DNA from: an uncultured Actinomycetes bacterium
Lineage (GTDB): Bacteria; Actinomycetota; Acidimicrobiia; Acidimicrobiales; Acidimicrobilacustridaceae
Length of the DNA stretch: 64,000 nt
Direction: 5' to 3'
Assembly (NCBI GenBank): GCA_937876315.1
Contig: CALEHQ010000043.1
Coordinates: 62,001 to 126,000 of the forward strand
Position numbers and translations under genes: made by a program. The notes under the pieces were generated by a model that saw only the letters and a program-made list of their open reading frames with translations, did no database searches and was not told the DNA's origin. Each line of letters begins with the position of its first letter. The first letter of the stretch is position 1. Below are positions 1 through 9,169 of this stretch, one piece after another.

Positions 1-201
1 CTCAATGTTGATGACAACGTCGCGAGTGCGTTCACGAGTGGAACCACCAGCGCCATAGGTCACCGAAACAAAGGAAGGGTCAAGCGGCGTGAGGTCGGCA
101 ATGGTTTCTTCAAGCGCACGCGCTGCATCATCGGTTTTTGGCGGGAAGAACTCAAACGAACATGTCCGGCCCGCGGCAAGAAGATCGGAGATATAGGTCA
201 T
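1..201 (-). CDS. metF: Methylenetetrahydrofolate reductase, N-terminal part (cut by window edge)
   Basis: Read on the minus strand from the ATG at 201, the frame stays open to the window edge and gives about 67 residues. They begin [20 protein letters not shown] and continue through FPPKTDDA and [14 protein letters not shown]. The FEFFPPK and S-V-T-YGAGGS blocks are the N-terminal signature of the MetF family, which uses FAD to reduce 5,10-methylene-THF to 5-methyl-THF for methionine synthesis. The start lies 2 bases past the folD stop, so both folate genes probably share one transcript. The C-terminal three quarters is outside the window. Confidence 0.88.
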   Translation of the reverse strand, partial: MTYISDLLAAGRTCSFEFFPPKTDDAARALEETIADLTPLDPSFVSVTYGAGGSTRERTRDVVINIE

Positions 202-203
202 GG

Positions 204-1067
204 TCAGCCCCGCTCCACTCGACGTTCAGCGGCCTCGACGGTATTGACCAGCAACATGGCACGAGTCATGGGGCCGACACCGCCGATACGTGGCGATAAC
301 CAACCAGCAACTTCAGCAACCTCGTCGGCCACATCGGAAACGAGTTTCTTTCCTTCAAACGAAACGCCAGCAGCAACTACCGCAGCGCCGGGCTTCACCA
401 TGTCGTGCGTGATGAGTCCCGGCGAACCAGCCGCAGCGATGATGATGTCTGCTTCACGCGTGTACGCGCCGACGTCGGCAACACCGGTGTGCACAACAGT
501 GACCGCAGCGTTGGCGTTCGGTCGCTTAAGTGTGAGCAAATTAGCGAGCGGCCGACCGATGGTGAGACCGCGACCGACAATGACAACATGACGTCCTTCG
601 ATCTGCACGCCGTAATGCGCAAGCAACGCCTGGATGCCAGCCGGCGTACATGGCAGCGGGCCATCGACACCCTGCACGAGATGGCCGAGATTGACTGGAT
701 GTAATCCGTCGACATCCTTGGCCGGATCAACTTCGAGCAGCGCACCTTCGAAATCGAGATGCTTCGGGAACGGGTACTGCATGAGATAGGCATCGACAGC
801 TGGGTCGGCATTGAACCGAGCGATGACGTCGAGAACGTCCTGCTGGGTGGCATCAGATGGCAAATGGGCGTGATGCGAGGTAATGCCAAGAGCCTCGCAA
901 TCGCGGTGCTTCATCGAGACGTAGTTGGCCGACGGGCCATCGTCGCCGACCAAAACCGTGCCGAGACCCGGGGTGATGCCCCGTTCAATGAGGGCCTGGA
1001 CCCGACCGGCCAGATCGGCCTTGATCCCGGCTGCCACGAGTTCACCATCGAGCACCTGCGCAGTCAT
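204..1067 (-). CDS. folD: Bifunctional methylene-THF dehydrogenase / methenyl-THF cyclohydrolase
   Basis: The 287-residue protein has the usual length for FolD, which interconverts 5,10-methylene-THF, methenyl-THF and 10-formyl-THF in the cytoplasm using NADP. Visible landmarks are the YxxxK catalytic motif (Y49-K53), QYPFPKH near residue 97, [15 protein letters not shown] and the dinucleotide-binding stretch [17 protein letters not shown]. The last reads RGLTIG where many homologues have RSxIVG. It is directly upstream of metF (2-base gap) and divergent from dus, separated by 38 bases that must hold both promoters. It supplies formyl-THF to PurN and PurH, encoded 5-7 kb away. Confidence 0.96.
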   Translation of the reverse strand: MTAQVLDGELVAAGIKADLAGRVQALIERGITPGLGTVLVGDDGPSANYVSMKHRDCEALGITSHHAHLPSDATQQDVLDVIARFNADPAVDAYLMQYPFPKHLDFEGALLEVDPAKDVDGLHPVNLGHLVQGVDGPLPCTPAGIQALLAHYGVQIEGRHVVIVGRGLTIGRPLANLLTLKRPNANAAVTVVHTGVADVGAYTREADIIIAAAGSPGLITHDMVKPGAAVVAAGVSFEGKKLVSDVADEVAEVAGWLSPRIGGVGPMTRAMLLVNTVEAAERRVERG

Positions 1068-1105
1068 AGAGGTGACCCTACCGGGCCTCGCTAGCGTGAA
1101 GGTTC

Positions 1106-2242
1106 GTGCAGCGCTCTCTCACCATCGGCCCCCTGACAGTCGACCCGCCCGTCGTGCTCGCGCCGATGGCCGGCGTTACCAACAGCGCCTTCCGTCGCTT
1201 GTGCCGCCGCTATGGGGCCGGGCTCTACGTCAGCGAAATGGTGAATGCCCGAGGCCTGCTCGAAGGGGGCGAGAAGAGTTGGCAGTTAGCCTCGTTCGCT
1301 CCCGACGAATCTCCCCGATCGCTCCAGCTCTATGGCACCGACCCGGCGGTAGTGGCCGAGGCGGTTCGGCGTCTGATCAACGAAGGCCATGTCGACCACC
1401 TCGATTTCAACTTCGGTTGCCCCGCCCCCAAGGTCATGCGCCACGGCGGCGGAGCAGCCGTGCCCACCCGGCCGCGCCTATTGGCCGCGATCATCTCTGC
1501 CGCGGTTGAAGCCGCCGACGCCGCTTCCGGTGGAACCGTGCCGGTCACAGTAAAGATGCGCATGGGTCTCGACGACGAACGCCTCACGTACCTCGAGGCC
1601 GGTCGCATCGCTGCCGACAGTGGAGCAAAAGCGGTTGCGCTGCATTCGCGCACCGCTCGACAGCGTTACTCCGGCCGTGCCCATTGGGACGCAATCACGG
1701 CGCTCGTTGAAGCAGTTCCCGATGTTCCCGTTCTCGGCAACGGCGATATTTGGACCGCTGAGGATGCGATCTTAATGATGGAACAAACTGGTTGTGCCGG
1801 TGTCGTCGTTGGTCGCGCTTGTTTGGGTCGGCCTTGGTTCTTCGGCCAACTCGCAGATGTGTTCGCCGGTCGACCCGTACGACCCGAACCCCCGCTGGGC
1901 GAAGTAGCGATTATCGCGGCCGAACACGCACGCCTCTTAGCGGAATCAGTGGGCGAACGTCGAGCCATGTTGATGATGCGCAAACACCTCGGTTGGTATC
2001 TCACGGGCTACGCCGTTGGATCTGTCGCGCGTCGGCAACTCACGTTGGTTGCGTCATTTGCTGAACTTGACGATCAACTCGCCGCTCTTGATCATTCGTT
2101 AACTGTTGATGCTACGACTGCAGCTCGTCCCCGCGGCACGCAAACCGGCCCACATGCCGTGATCATCCCCGACGGCTGGCTCGACGCCGAGGCCACGACC
2201 CCGCCCGACGCTCTTGCCGACGCATCGGTCAGCGGTGGATGA
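1106..2242 (+). CDS. dus: tRNA-dihydrouridine synthase (DusB-like)
   Basis: This 378-residue FMN enzyme reduces specific uridines in the D-loop of tRNA with NADPH. The sequence shows the TIM-barrel start VVLAPMAGVTNSAFRRLCR, the catalytic cysteine in the block DFNFGCPAPKV (C105), VTVKMRMG, ALHSRTARQRYSG and GNGDIW. The start is GTG at 1106. An in-frame upstream start would run into the folD promoter region. It is followed after 10 bases by maf on the same strand. The C-terminal 50 residues are not conserved core. The DusB subtype is inferred and other Dus subtypes are possible. Confidence 0.93.
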   Translation: MQRSLTIGPLTVDPPVVLAPMAGVTNSAFRRLCRRYGAGLYVSEMVNARGLLEGGEKSWQLASFAPDESPRSLQLYGTDPAVVAEAVRRLINEGHVDHLDFNFGCPAPKVMRHGGGAAVPTRPRLLAAIISAAVEAADAASGGTVPVTVKMRMGLDDERLTYLEAGRIAADSGAKAVALHSRTARQRYSGRAHWDAITALVEAVPDVPVLGNGDIWTAEDAILMMEQTGCAGVVVGRACLGRPWFFGQLADVFAGRPVRPEPPLGEVAIIAAEHARLLAESVGERRAMLMMRKHLGWYLTGYAVGSVARRQLTLVASFAELDDQLAALDHSLTVDATTAARPRGTQTGPHAVIIPDGWLDAEATTPPDALADASVSGG

Positions 2243-2252
2243 AACTGTGGCA

Positions 2253-2840
2253 ATGAATCTTGTGCTGGCCTCTGCCTCGCCTCGCCGTCAAGAACTACTG
2301 GCTGATCTTGGGTTGGTGTTCGCAGTGCGACCAGCCGATATCGATGAGTCCGTGCATCCCGGAGAACTCGGTACCGACTACGTGCTTCGCCTTGCCCGTG
2401 AAAAGGCCGCCGCCGTTGCCGGAACGAGCGAACTCATAATTGCCGCTGACACCACCGTCGACCTCAACGGCGAGCTGCTCGGTAAGCCAGTTGACGAAGA
2501 CGACGCTCGCGCGCTCATGCGCAAACTCTCTGATTCGGTACATCACGTACACACCGGCGTGTGCGCGTTGGCTATCGATGCCGATGGCACTCTTCGAGAC
2601 GAATCGACAGTTGTCACCACCGCGGTCACGTTCGCACCGGTCCCCGACGCCTGGATCGATTGGTATATCGCTACGGGCGAACCCTTCGACAAAGCTGGCG
2701 GCTACGGCATGCAGGGGTCAGCAGCAATTTTCGTCCACCGCATCGACGGCAGTCCCACAAATGTCATTGGACTTCCGCTCGATGCAACCGCGTCACTTGT
2801 TGCCCAGTTGGGCTTCGACCTGTTCAGCTTTTCGAGTTAA
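2253..2840 (+). CDS. maf: Maf family nucleoside triphosphate pyrophosphatase
   Basis: The protein of 195 residues begins MNLVLASASPRRQELLADLG. The S-A-S-PRR P-loop-like motif and the later blocks AADTTVD, LGKPVDEDDA and FDKAGGYGMQG identify the Maf/HAM1-like house-cleaning family. These enzymes hydrolyse non-canonical or modified NTPs and are linked to septation in some bacteria. The open frame extends upstream to 2214, but the ATG at 2253 is placed exactly at the family N-terminus and lies after the dus stop at 2242, so I use it. The 3' end overlaps the convergent VOC gene by 4 bases. Confidence 0.93.
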   Translation: MNLVLASASPRRQELLADLGLVFAVRPADIDESVHPGELGTDYVLRLAREKAAAVAGTSELIIAADTTVDLNGELLGKPVDEDDARALMRKLSDSVHHVHTGVCALAIDADGTLRDESTVVTTAVTFAPVPDAWIDWYIATGEPFDKAGGYGMQGSAAIFVHRIDGSPTNVIGLPLDATASLVAQLGFDLFSFSS

Positions 2841-3208
2841 CGAGGCGCCGGAGCGACTAATTCGACGGTATTGCCATCGGGGTCACGCAATTGCAGCGAG
2901 GGCTTTCCGAGTTCGTCGACAACCGCGGGAACTTCGAGCCCGAGCTCACGAAGATGCGACGCCCACACTTCAAGCGTCGGGCCATCGGCAACAGCAAATG
3001 CCAAGTGATCGATCGGCGAATGGGCAACATCGGGATCGCCCGGCGACACGACAATGACGAGTCGGGCTTCTCGATGACGCAGTGCAACCACATCGCCGTG
3101 CTCGGACATGACGTCCATACCAAGTGCCGCGCAATACCAATCAACCGACGCGCGCACATCGCGCACACACAGTTGAAGATGACTAAAGCCAAGAACCGGA
3201 GATTGCAT
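2837..3208 (-). CDS. VOC (glyoxalase/bleomycin-resistance) fold protein
   Basis: This is a 123-residue single-domain protein. It starts with LGFSHLQLCVRDVRASVDWY, continues with DHLAFAV and ends with LQLRDPDGNTVELVAP. This alternation of beta-alpha-beta-beta-beta units with the D-P-DGN-x-V/I-E-L ending is typical of the vicinal oxygen chelate superfamily. Possible metal ligands are H10 and the E in VELVAP. The substrate cannot be told from sequence: members include glyoxalase I, dioxygenases and antibiotic-binding proteins. It overlaps maf by 4 bases tail to tail. Confidence 0.85.
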   Translation of the reverse strand: MQSPVLGFSHLQLCVRDVRASVDWYCAALGMDVMSEHGDVVALRHREARLVIVVSPGDPDVAHSPIDHLAFAVADGPTLEVWASHLRELGLEVPAVVDELGKPSLQLRDPDGNTVELVAPAPR

Positions 3209-3266
3209 TTCTCTAGTCTGACCTCATTGACCCATCACCGCGAGAGATCCGGCATTCTTGGCAGGG

Positions 3267-4631
3267 CTACCTGCCGCGAACAACAGATGTCAGAGTCTTT
3301 GTCTTTGAGAAGACAGGTCGAGCAAACTGGGCGGCGACACCAACCGGCCACGCTGGAGCCCGGAATATTCCAATCGTCGCCGACTGAGCACAGTCTCCTG
3401 TTGGGGTACAGGCAAGACGATTCGAGACCCCTTCATAACCGTCGACAACTCGCATCGCGTCTACAAGTGCGCTTCTGGGGAGAAGAAGTGAGCCATCAGA
3501 CTGCACAATCGCTCCTCTACGGATTGCGTCGAAAACAAGATTCGCGGCATCAAAGGCAGAGGTGTTCCACACCGAAAGAGGCTCTTTCCCATAACTCGAG
3601 AGATACGCCGGTTTGTACTCGCTTTCGTAGAATGGATTTTTCGCAAGCGCAGTGACATCAGGGCCCGATCCGTAGGCATTAACCCTATTTGCGGCGGAGA
3701 CTGATGATGTAACGACACACGCATCACTTGTCACTACTGCTAATTGATTACCACCTTGTGCATTCGCAATCGCATCCATCAGGTTTTCGCAGACTGGTGA
3801 ATTCACGGGCATGTACACGCCCTGAAAACCTTCGCCAATGATCTCCGAAGCAAGGGCTGAAAAATCGCTTAATGGGGAGACCGAAAACGACTTTGTCATC
3901 TCTACGCCGTACGAACCAACTTTTCTTTCAAAGACGGTTCCTAACTCATTGGAATACACCGACCCATCCGAAACTACGGCAATACGGTCAAGGCCAAGGT
4001 CTCCACCAACAAAGTCAGCGACAACCGCGCCCTGAATAAGGTCATTTGGGGCTGTTCGAAAATACGTACTGTCCTCGTCTGCTTTCGCCGTCAGAACGGG
4101 GGCAGTGTTTTGTGCCGAAACGAGGAGAACACCCGCTTCAGAGAATAGCGGTTCAGCAGCCTGATACGCCGCTCCAGAACACGTTGTTCCAATTGTCGCA
4201 ATGAGCAGCTCATCGTTTAACAACTGACCAGCCCCTGATCGCCCCCCTTCAGCGGAGCAACGGTCATCAAGTTTCCACACAGCAACATCACGGTTGAAGA
4301 GTTGTCCGGGCAATCCATCGAAGGTGCCATCGAGATAGTCAATCGCAAGTTCAATTCCGCGATAGGCATCGACGCCCGAAGCATCAGACGACCCGAGTCG
4401 CAACAACGCCGCCAACTGCAGCGGATCGTCTGGGCCGATACGAACACAAGCTGAAGCATCGTCCTTACAGGCGTTGGCACTCGTCTTTAGCGTGTCTCCG
4501 GGACCAACCCAGGGTAGGTAGAGGCCAGACTGCACTTCCGACGCCATTGTTTCAACCGGGCTGGAATCAACCTTAAAAGGTCCGCGGAACGGTGCCGAGA
4601 TACCCACAATTAATGCAAGATCGAGTGCCAC
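3267..4631 (-). CDS. Periplasmic-binding (type 1) receptor domain, downstream part of a split DUF4239-receptor gene
   Basis: The 454-residue ORF begins at a GTG. Residues from about 75 on match the Leu/Ile/Val-binding-protein-like periplasmic family: YRGIELAIDYLDG, ATIGTTCSGAAYQAAEPLFSEAGVLLVSAQ, RTAPNDLIQGAVVADF, IAVVSDGSVYSNELG and a late SAFDAANLVFDAI. Residues 1-30 (VALDLALIVGISAPFRGPFKV) are instead half of a transmembrane helix followed by a PF.GPxxV motif typical of the C-terminal end of DUF4239 membrane proteins. The first half of that helix is encoded in this frame upstream of the GTG, with no ATG/GTG/TTG before an in-frame stop. I read this ORF as the 3' part of a gene that begins in the adjacent ORF 4652-5308; see findings. 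The ligand is unknown. No ABC permease or ATPase is nearby. Confidence 0.75.
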   Translation of the reverse strand: MALDLALIVGISAPFRGPFKVDSSPVETMASEVQSGLYLPWVGPGDTLKTSANACKDDASACVRIGPDDPLQLAALLRLGSSDASGVDAYRGIELAIDYLDGTFDGLPGQLFNRDVAVWKLDDRCSAEGGRSGAGQLLNDELLIATIGTTCSGAAYQAAEPLFSEAGVLLVSAQNTAPVLTAKADEDSTYFRTAPNDLIQGAVVADFVGGDLGLDRIAVVSDGSVYSNELGTVFERKVGSYGVEMTKSFSVSPLSDFSALASEIIGEGFQGVYMPVNSPVCENLMDAIANAQGGNQLAVVTSDACVVTSSVSAANRVNAYGSGPDVTALAKNPFYESEYKPAYLSSYGKEPLSVWNTSAFDAANLVFDAIRRGAIVQSDGSLLLPRSALVDAMRVVDGYEGVSNRLACTPTGDCAQSATIGIFRAPAWPVGVAAQFARPVFSKTKTLTSVVRGR

Positions 4632-4651
4632 GATCAGGATGATTCCAAATG

Positions 4652-5308
4652 CTACAAAGACAGTGTTTCCCCCGATCGAAGTGCAACAAAGAGCGCATTA
4701 ATGATCAGAGCGAAACCCGCTATCGCGCTGAGAAGCAACAGTTCGAGCGGCATTTGACTTCCAGCGATGGAAAGAAGATCGCGACGAACATTAGTCAACT
4801 CCGCTGTCGACTCTTCCATTGCATTCGATATCGATGAAACCACATACAGGCGACTGGCGATGGTGAACGAAATTGATTGAAGTTCCCTCATCGACTGGAA
4901 ACCCGGAGAGTTCTGCACCGCTTCTGCGTCAGAGGATCCGAACGCCTTGAAATCCGACGTATGTGAATCGAAGAGGTATGCCCCAAGTCGCTGCTGTACA
5001 AGTGCGGTGTCTACCGAGGGAAGTGTTTCCGATGCCCACGCAAGACGGCTTGCGGCTGCAGACTCTTTTCCCACCAAACTTTGGGCCTGACGAAGAGTCG
5101 CGTATTCCGAATTGATAAGGAAGCCGGTAAGAATCGCGAAAAGGCTTCCCAGCGCCGTCATATACGCGGCCGCCGCCATACCGTTTCGTTCCCGATTGTC
5201 ACCAATGCGGGAATGAAGGAACCAATACGCGACACCGGAGATAATTCCGACAATAAACAGCGCAAGAAACAGCATTACCCCGATTGGAAGATTTGTTAGC
5301 CACGTCAT
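4652..5308 (-). CDS. DUF4239-type membrane protein, upstream part of a split gene
   Basis: The 218-residue ORF has predicted membrane helices at about 8-31, 44-68 and 185-208. A soluble segment of about 110 residues lies between helices two and three. This matches the two-plus-two helix plan of the bestrophin-like DUF4239 family, but the fourth helix is missing: the frame stops 7 residues after helix three, at LRSGETLSL. The missing helix is present one frame lower, beginning at the GGGGG run (minus strand; 4669-4673), and continues into the receptor ORF. The gene follows purH after 28 bases in the same direction. Function is unknown; anion-channel-like or signalling roles are only guesses. 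Confidence 0.7.
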   Translation of the reverse strand: MTWLTNLPIGVMLFLALFIVGIISGVAYWFLHSRIGDNRERNGMAAAAYMTALGSLFAILTGFLINSEYATLRQAQSLVGKESAAASRLAWASETLPSVDTALVQQRLGAYLFDSHTSDFKAFGSSDAEAVQNSPGFQSMRELQSISFTIASRLYVVSSISNAMEESTAELTNVRRDLLSIAGSQMPLELLLLSAIAGFALIINALFVALRSGETLSL

Positions 5309-5336
5309 GATTAGTCCGCCTGCCCCTTCATTGCCA

Positions 5337-6860
5337 TTAGTGACGGAAGTGGCGTTCGCCGGTGAAGACCATGGCGAGACCAGCGGCGTTTGCCGCAGCG
5401 ATTACTTCTTCATCGCGGATTGAACCGCCCGGCTGAATCACACACGTTGCGCCTGCCTCGATTGCAGCATCGAGACCATCGGGGAACGGGAAGAACGCAT
5501 CTGACGCGTATGCGCCACCCTTGGCTCGCCCCTCGGCCTTAACGGCAGCGAGGTGTCCGGCATCGCGCCGGTTCTGCTGACCACAACCGATGCCCACGGC
5601 TTGTCCGTCCTTCACGAGAACGATGGCGTTGGAGGTGACCTTGGCAACGACCTGCCAGGCGAGGATGAGATCGATCCATTCGGCGTCGGTCGGTGCACGA
5701 TCGGTGGCGACGCTCCAGCCAGAATTGTCGTCGGTGACTGGATCGGGGGTTTGTACGAGATAGCCGCCGTCGACGGGCCGCACGGAAAAGCCCGGCGCAC
5801 CCGGAGCAACGGCGGTGAGAATGCGCAGATTCTTCTTCTCCTGTAACGCCGCAAGTGCATCGGGTTCATAGCCGGGGGCCACAAGAACTTCGGTGAACAC
5901 CGGCGCAATTGCTTGCGCGACCTCGAGAGTTACCACTCGATTGAGAGCAATGATGCCGCCGAATGCGCTTACCGAATCACATTCATGTGCGCGCGTGTAG
6001 GCGGTGAGGATGTCGTCGGCCACTGCAACGCCACAAGGATTGGCATGCTTGATGACAACCGCAGCGGGGCGCTCACCAATTGAATGCATAAGTCGCCATG
6101 CCGCTTCGGTGTCATACACATTGAGGTACGACATTTCCTTGCCACCATGCTGCTTTGCGCTCTCCCACCAGCCATGCTCCCCCGCGGTGGAATAGCGAGC
6201 GCCAACCTGATGCGGGTTCTCGCCATAACGAAGGACCTGCTCTCGCTTGAGCTCGATAGTGAGGGTTTCGGGTAGTTCCGCAGGTGCGTCAACTGCATCG
6301 CCCTTCGCCGGCATACCCGCATCGAACCACGCAAGAATCTCCGCGTCGTACGCCGCAGTATGTGCGAATGCATCACGCGCGAGTTGCGTCCGCGTTGCTT
6401 GCGACAATGAACCGCTCGTCTTCAATTCAGAAATGATGGAGCCATAGCGAGAAGGATCGGTAACGATCGCGACGTACGCGTGATTCTTCGCCGAACCACG
6501 CACCATTGCTGGTCCGCCAATGTCGATCAGTTCAATTGAAGGTTCTGCGGAGAAGGGGTACAAATTCGCAACGACAAGGTCGATCGCTTCGATGCCGTAC
6601 TTCTCCATATCAGCGCGATGTTCGGCGTTGGTCGGGTCGGCAAGAATGCCGCCGTGAATTTTCGGATGCAGCGTGACAACTCGATGGCCGAGGATCGCCG
6701 GGAATCCAGTGAGATCAGCAACATCAGTGACGGGGATGCCCGCTTCAGCAATGACACGCGCGGTGCCACCACTTGAGACTAGGTCCCAACCGAGATCGTT
6801 CAGTTCGCGAGCAAACTCGACGATGCCGGACTTGTCGTACACAGACAGAAGAGCCCTCAC
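5337..6860 (-). CDS. purH: Bifunctional AICAR transformylase / IMP cyclohydrolase
   Basis: This 507-residue protein catalyses the last two steps of de novo IMP synthesis: AICAR is formylated with 10-formyl-THF, and FAICAR is then closed to IMP. The N-terminal MGS-like cyclohydrolase domain is seen as ALLSVYDKSGIVEFAREL, SSGGTAR and TLHPKIHGGILA (about 1-190). The transformylase domain shows YGENPHQ, IKHANPCGVAVADD and SAFGGIIALNR and ends with the invariant FTGERHFRH. The start is GTG at 6860. It overlaps purN by 4 bases, indicating translational coupling, and the folate cofactor links it to folD. Confidence 0.97.
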   Translation of the reverse strand: MRALLSVYDKSGIVEFARELNDLGWDLVSSGGTARVIAEAGIPVTDVADLTGFPAILGHRVVTLHPKIHGGILADPTNAEHRADMEKYGIEAIDLVVANLYPFSAEPSIELIDIGGPAMVRGSAKNHAYVAIVTDPSRYGSIISELKTSGSLSQATRTQLARDAFAHTAAYDAEILAWFDAGMPAKGDAVDAPAELPETLTIELKREQVLRYGENPHQVGARYSTAGEHGWWESAKQHGGKEMSYLNVYDTEAAWRLMHSIGERPAAVVIKHANPCGVAVADDILTAYTRAHECDSVSAFGGIIALNRVVTLEVAQAIAPVFTEVLVAPGYEPDALAALQEKKNLRILTAVAPGAPGFSVRPVDGGYLVQTPDPVTDDNSGWSVATDRAPTDAEWIDLILAWQVVAKVTSNAIVLVKDGQAVGIGCGQQNRRDAGHLAAVKAEGRAKGGAYASDAFFPFPDGLDAAIEAGATCVIQPGGSIRDEEVIAAANAAGLAMVFTGERHFRH

Positions 6861-7420
6861 TGGACACTTCCCCTTTCGATGATGGTGGAAATGGCTTGAA
6901 CGTAAATGCGACGCTCAACGGCCTTGATGCGTTCGTGCAGTGACTCGACGGTGTCGTCGAGTTCCACCACAACCGCTTCTTGGGCGAGAATCGGACCAGC
7001 ATCAACTTCTTCGGTGGCGATGTGCACGGTGCAACCAGTGACTTTCACGCCATAGGCAAGTGCGTCTTCCACCCCGTGCCAGCCAGGGAAAGACGGCAAC
7101 AACGCAGGATGGGTATTGAGGATGTGGCCGGGGAATGCATCGAACATTCCCTTTCCGAGAATGGTGCCGAAGCCGGCCATCGCCACGAGTTCAATATCCC
7201 ACCCCGACAGCACGCCAAGGAGTTCGGCGGTGTAGCCATCCCGGTCGAAGTCTTTGCCGTAACTGCGGCGCTGAACGAGTTCGCACTCAAGACCATTGCG
7301 GGCGGCAACCTCTTGGGCGCCACATTCACGGTCGACCACCACGACGGCGACAGGCACACCAGCCGCGCAAATGGCATCGAGGATGGTTCCGCTTCCTGAT
7401 GCCAAAACGGCGAGTCGCAT
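6857..7420 (-). CDS. purN: Phosphoribosylglycinamide formyltransferase
   Basis: PurN transfers a formyl group from 10-formyl-THF to GAR in purine synthesis. The 187-residue sequence has the N-terminal LAVLASGSGTILDAI nucleotide-binding stretch and the active-site block ILNTHPALLPSFPGWHG (N102, H104). It also has GCTVHIATEEVDAGPILAQ, which holds the catalytic D140. It overlaps the purH start by 4 bases. Upstream is the amidohydrolase gene, separated by 15 bases on the same strand, so purNH may be transcribed with it. Confidence 0.95.
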   Translation of the reverse strand: MRLAVLASGSGTILDAICAAGVPVAVVVVDRECGAQEVAARNGLECELVQRRSYGKDFDRDGYTAELLGVLSGWDIELVAMAGFGTILGKGMFDAFPGHILNTHPALLPSFPGWHGVEDALAYGVKVTGCTVHIATEEVDAGPILAQEAVVVELDDTVESLHERIKAVERRIYVQAISTIIERGSVQ

Positions 7421-7435
7421 ACCCCGCCGAACCTA

Positions 7436-9127
7436 TCAGGACGCGAGAAGGGGCTTTCCCGTCAGGACCCCAGTGTGTTCGCCGTTCTCCATGAAGACCT
7501 CGCCGTTTACGAGCGTCCAGCCATAGCCCTCCGAGCGTTGCACGAATCGACCAGCGCCACCGGGGAAATCGTGCGCAAAGGTGGGCAGCGGAAGGAACAA
7601 CGAGTCAAGGTCGAACACGTTGACATCGGCTTTCGCTCCTTCGACAAGCCGGCCTCGGTCACCGAAACCAAAGAGTTCTGCTGGTTGACCAGTAAGACAG
7701 TTGACGCCTTCGCCAATCGACATCAGGCCACGCTCGCGAATCCAGTAGGAGAGGAAGAACGTGGGCTGACTGGCATCAAGGATCTGGCCGACATGTGCAC
7801 CCGAATCGGCGAGGCCGAGCATCATGCGTGGATCGGTGAGCATTTCGGAAATAGCCGGGAAGTCCTGATTAAGGATCGGCCAATTGAGCGTGACGGCACC
7901 GTTCGATTCATCAATCAGATCGAGATAGGCCTCGACCGCGGAGGTGCCTCCACGTTCGGCATAGGCCGCCAAACTTTCCGTGGGATTGCAGTCGTAACGC
8001 CCGCCACGATCGGGCATCATCACGAAATACTCGCGAGTGCCGCCGATTCCTGCCGGCCCATCGCCACTGGCAATGATTTGGGCGCGCACGGAAGGGTCAC
8101 GCAACACCGCAACGCGTTCTTCGAGCGTCTTTCCTTCGAGAACGTTCCAGCCGGGCAAGCGACCAAACGGCGTGTGATGGGCAAGCGAAAAAATCACGCC
8201 GATACTGCGAGAGGTGGTTTGCGGTCGAAGATTTGCACCCGTTGCATTGGCTTCTGAAACGAAGTCCAGAACCTCACGCCATTGATTTGGAGCCGAGAGA
8301 ACATTGGTGAGGTTGAACGTAAACGGTCGGCCAGCAGCGCGACTCATCTCCGCCATGATCGCCACTTCACTTTGGGCGCGATCAGTGCCAGGACCTTCGC
8401 CGTCGAAACGCGGAGCACAACCAAGCACGCCGCGACCATGCGCACGCAACACCGAGGACAACGCAACCAGTTCGCGTTCCACCGCCCATGTGCCCGGTAC
8501 ATTGCGGCCGTCGCGAGTGACATGACGACCAGTGCGCGAGGTGGAAAACCCAACTGCTCCCGATCGCATTGCCTCATCGACAAGATCGACCATTACTGCG
8601 AGTTCTTCGTCGGTGGGATCAGCGCCTGCGTCAAGCGATCGATCACCCATGGCCCAGTAGCGAACAGCACCGTGACCAACAAAGCCGCCGTAGTTCATTC
8701 CCTTTGGTTCGCTACCCAACCACCGTAGGTAGTCCCCATGGGTTGTCCACGTCCATGGCATGCCTTCGAGAATTGAAGGAGCGGGAATGTCTTCGACCGA
8801 TTCCATGGCCTTGGCCAAAAACTCTGCGTCGCCATCCTTTACCGGAGCGAACGTCATGCCGCAGTTGCCCATCACCACCGAGGTGACACCATGCCAGCAG
8901 GTGGAGGTTCCAATTGGGTCCCACGCGAGTTGCGCATCGAGATGTGTGTGTACATCGACGAAACCCGGCGTCACCAGTCTTCCGTCGGCATCGAGCGTGC
9001 GTTTTGCGACGCCAACGTCGGCACCAATTGCAACAATCGTGTCGCCATCAATCGCTACGTCGGCCCGCCGCGGTTCGGAACCCAAACCGTCGACGACCAG
9101 TCCCCCACTGATCACTACATCGTGCAT
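7436..9127 (-). CDS. N-acyl-D-amino-acid deacylase-like amidohydrolase
   Basis: The 563-residue protein belongs to the metal-dependent amidohydrolase superfamily. It shows the N-terminal beta-sandwich strand HDVVISGGLVVDGLG, the metal-binding VDVHTHLDAQ (H60, H62), VVMGNCGMTFAP and the late SDSGAHVG block (here LADSGAHVGQI). The closing fragment GRLVEGAKADVNVFD is also typical. The layout and NCGMTFAP motif resemble D-aminoacylases, which remove acyl groups from N-acyl-D-amino acids, but many related proteins have other or unknown substrates. It lies immediately upstream of purN with a 15-base gap. The ATG at 9127 matches the family start. Confidence 0.88.
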   Translation of the reverse strand: MHDVVISGGLVVDGLGSEPRRADVAIDGDTIVAIGADVGVAKRTLDADGRLVTPGFVDVHTHLDAQLAWDPIGTSTCWHGVTSVVMGNCGMTFAPVKDGDAEFLAKAMESVEDIPAPSILEGMPWTWTTHGDYLRWLGSEPKGMNYGGFVGHGAVRYWAMGDRSLDAGADPTDEELAVMVDLVDEAMRSGAVGFSTSRTGRHVTRDGRNVPGTWAVERELVALSSVLRAHGRGVLGCAPRFDGEGPGTDRAQSEVAIMAEMSRAAGRPFTFNLTNVLSAPNQWREVLDFVSEANATGANLRPQTTSRSIGVIFSLAHHTPFGRLPGWNVLEGKTLEERVAVLRDPSVRAQIIASGDGPAGIGGTREYFVMMPDRGGRYDCNPTESLAAYAERGGTSAVEAYLDLIDESNGAVTLNWPILNQDFPAISEMLTDPRMMLGLADSGAHVGQILDASQPTFFLSYWIRERGLMSIGEGVNCLTGQPAELFGFGDRGRLVEGAKADVNVFDLDSLFLPLPTFAHDFPGGAGRFVQRSEGYGWTLVNGEVFMENGEHTGVLTGKPLLAS

Positions 9128-9169
9128 GGTCTGACAGTACCGCTCAGTCGGTGCCCGTGGCGGGAAACT

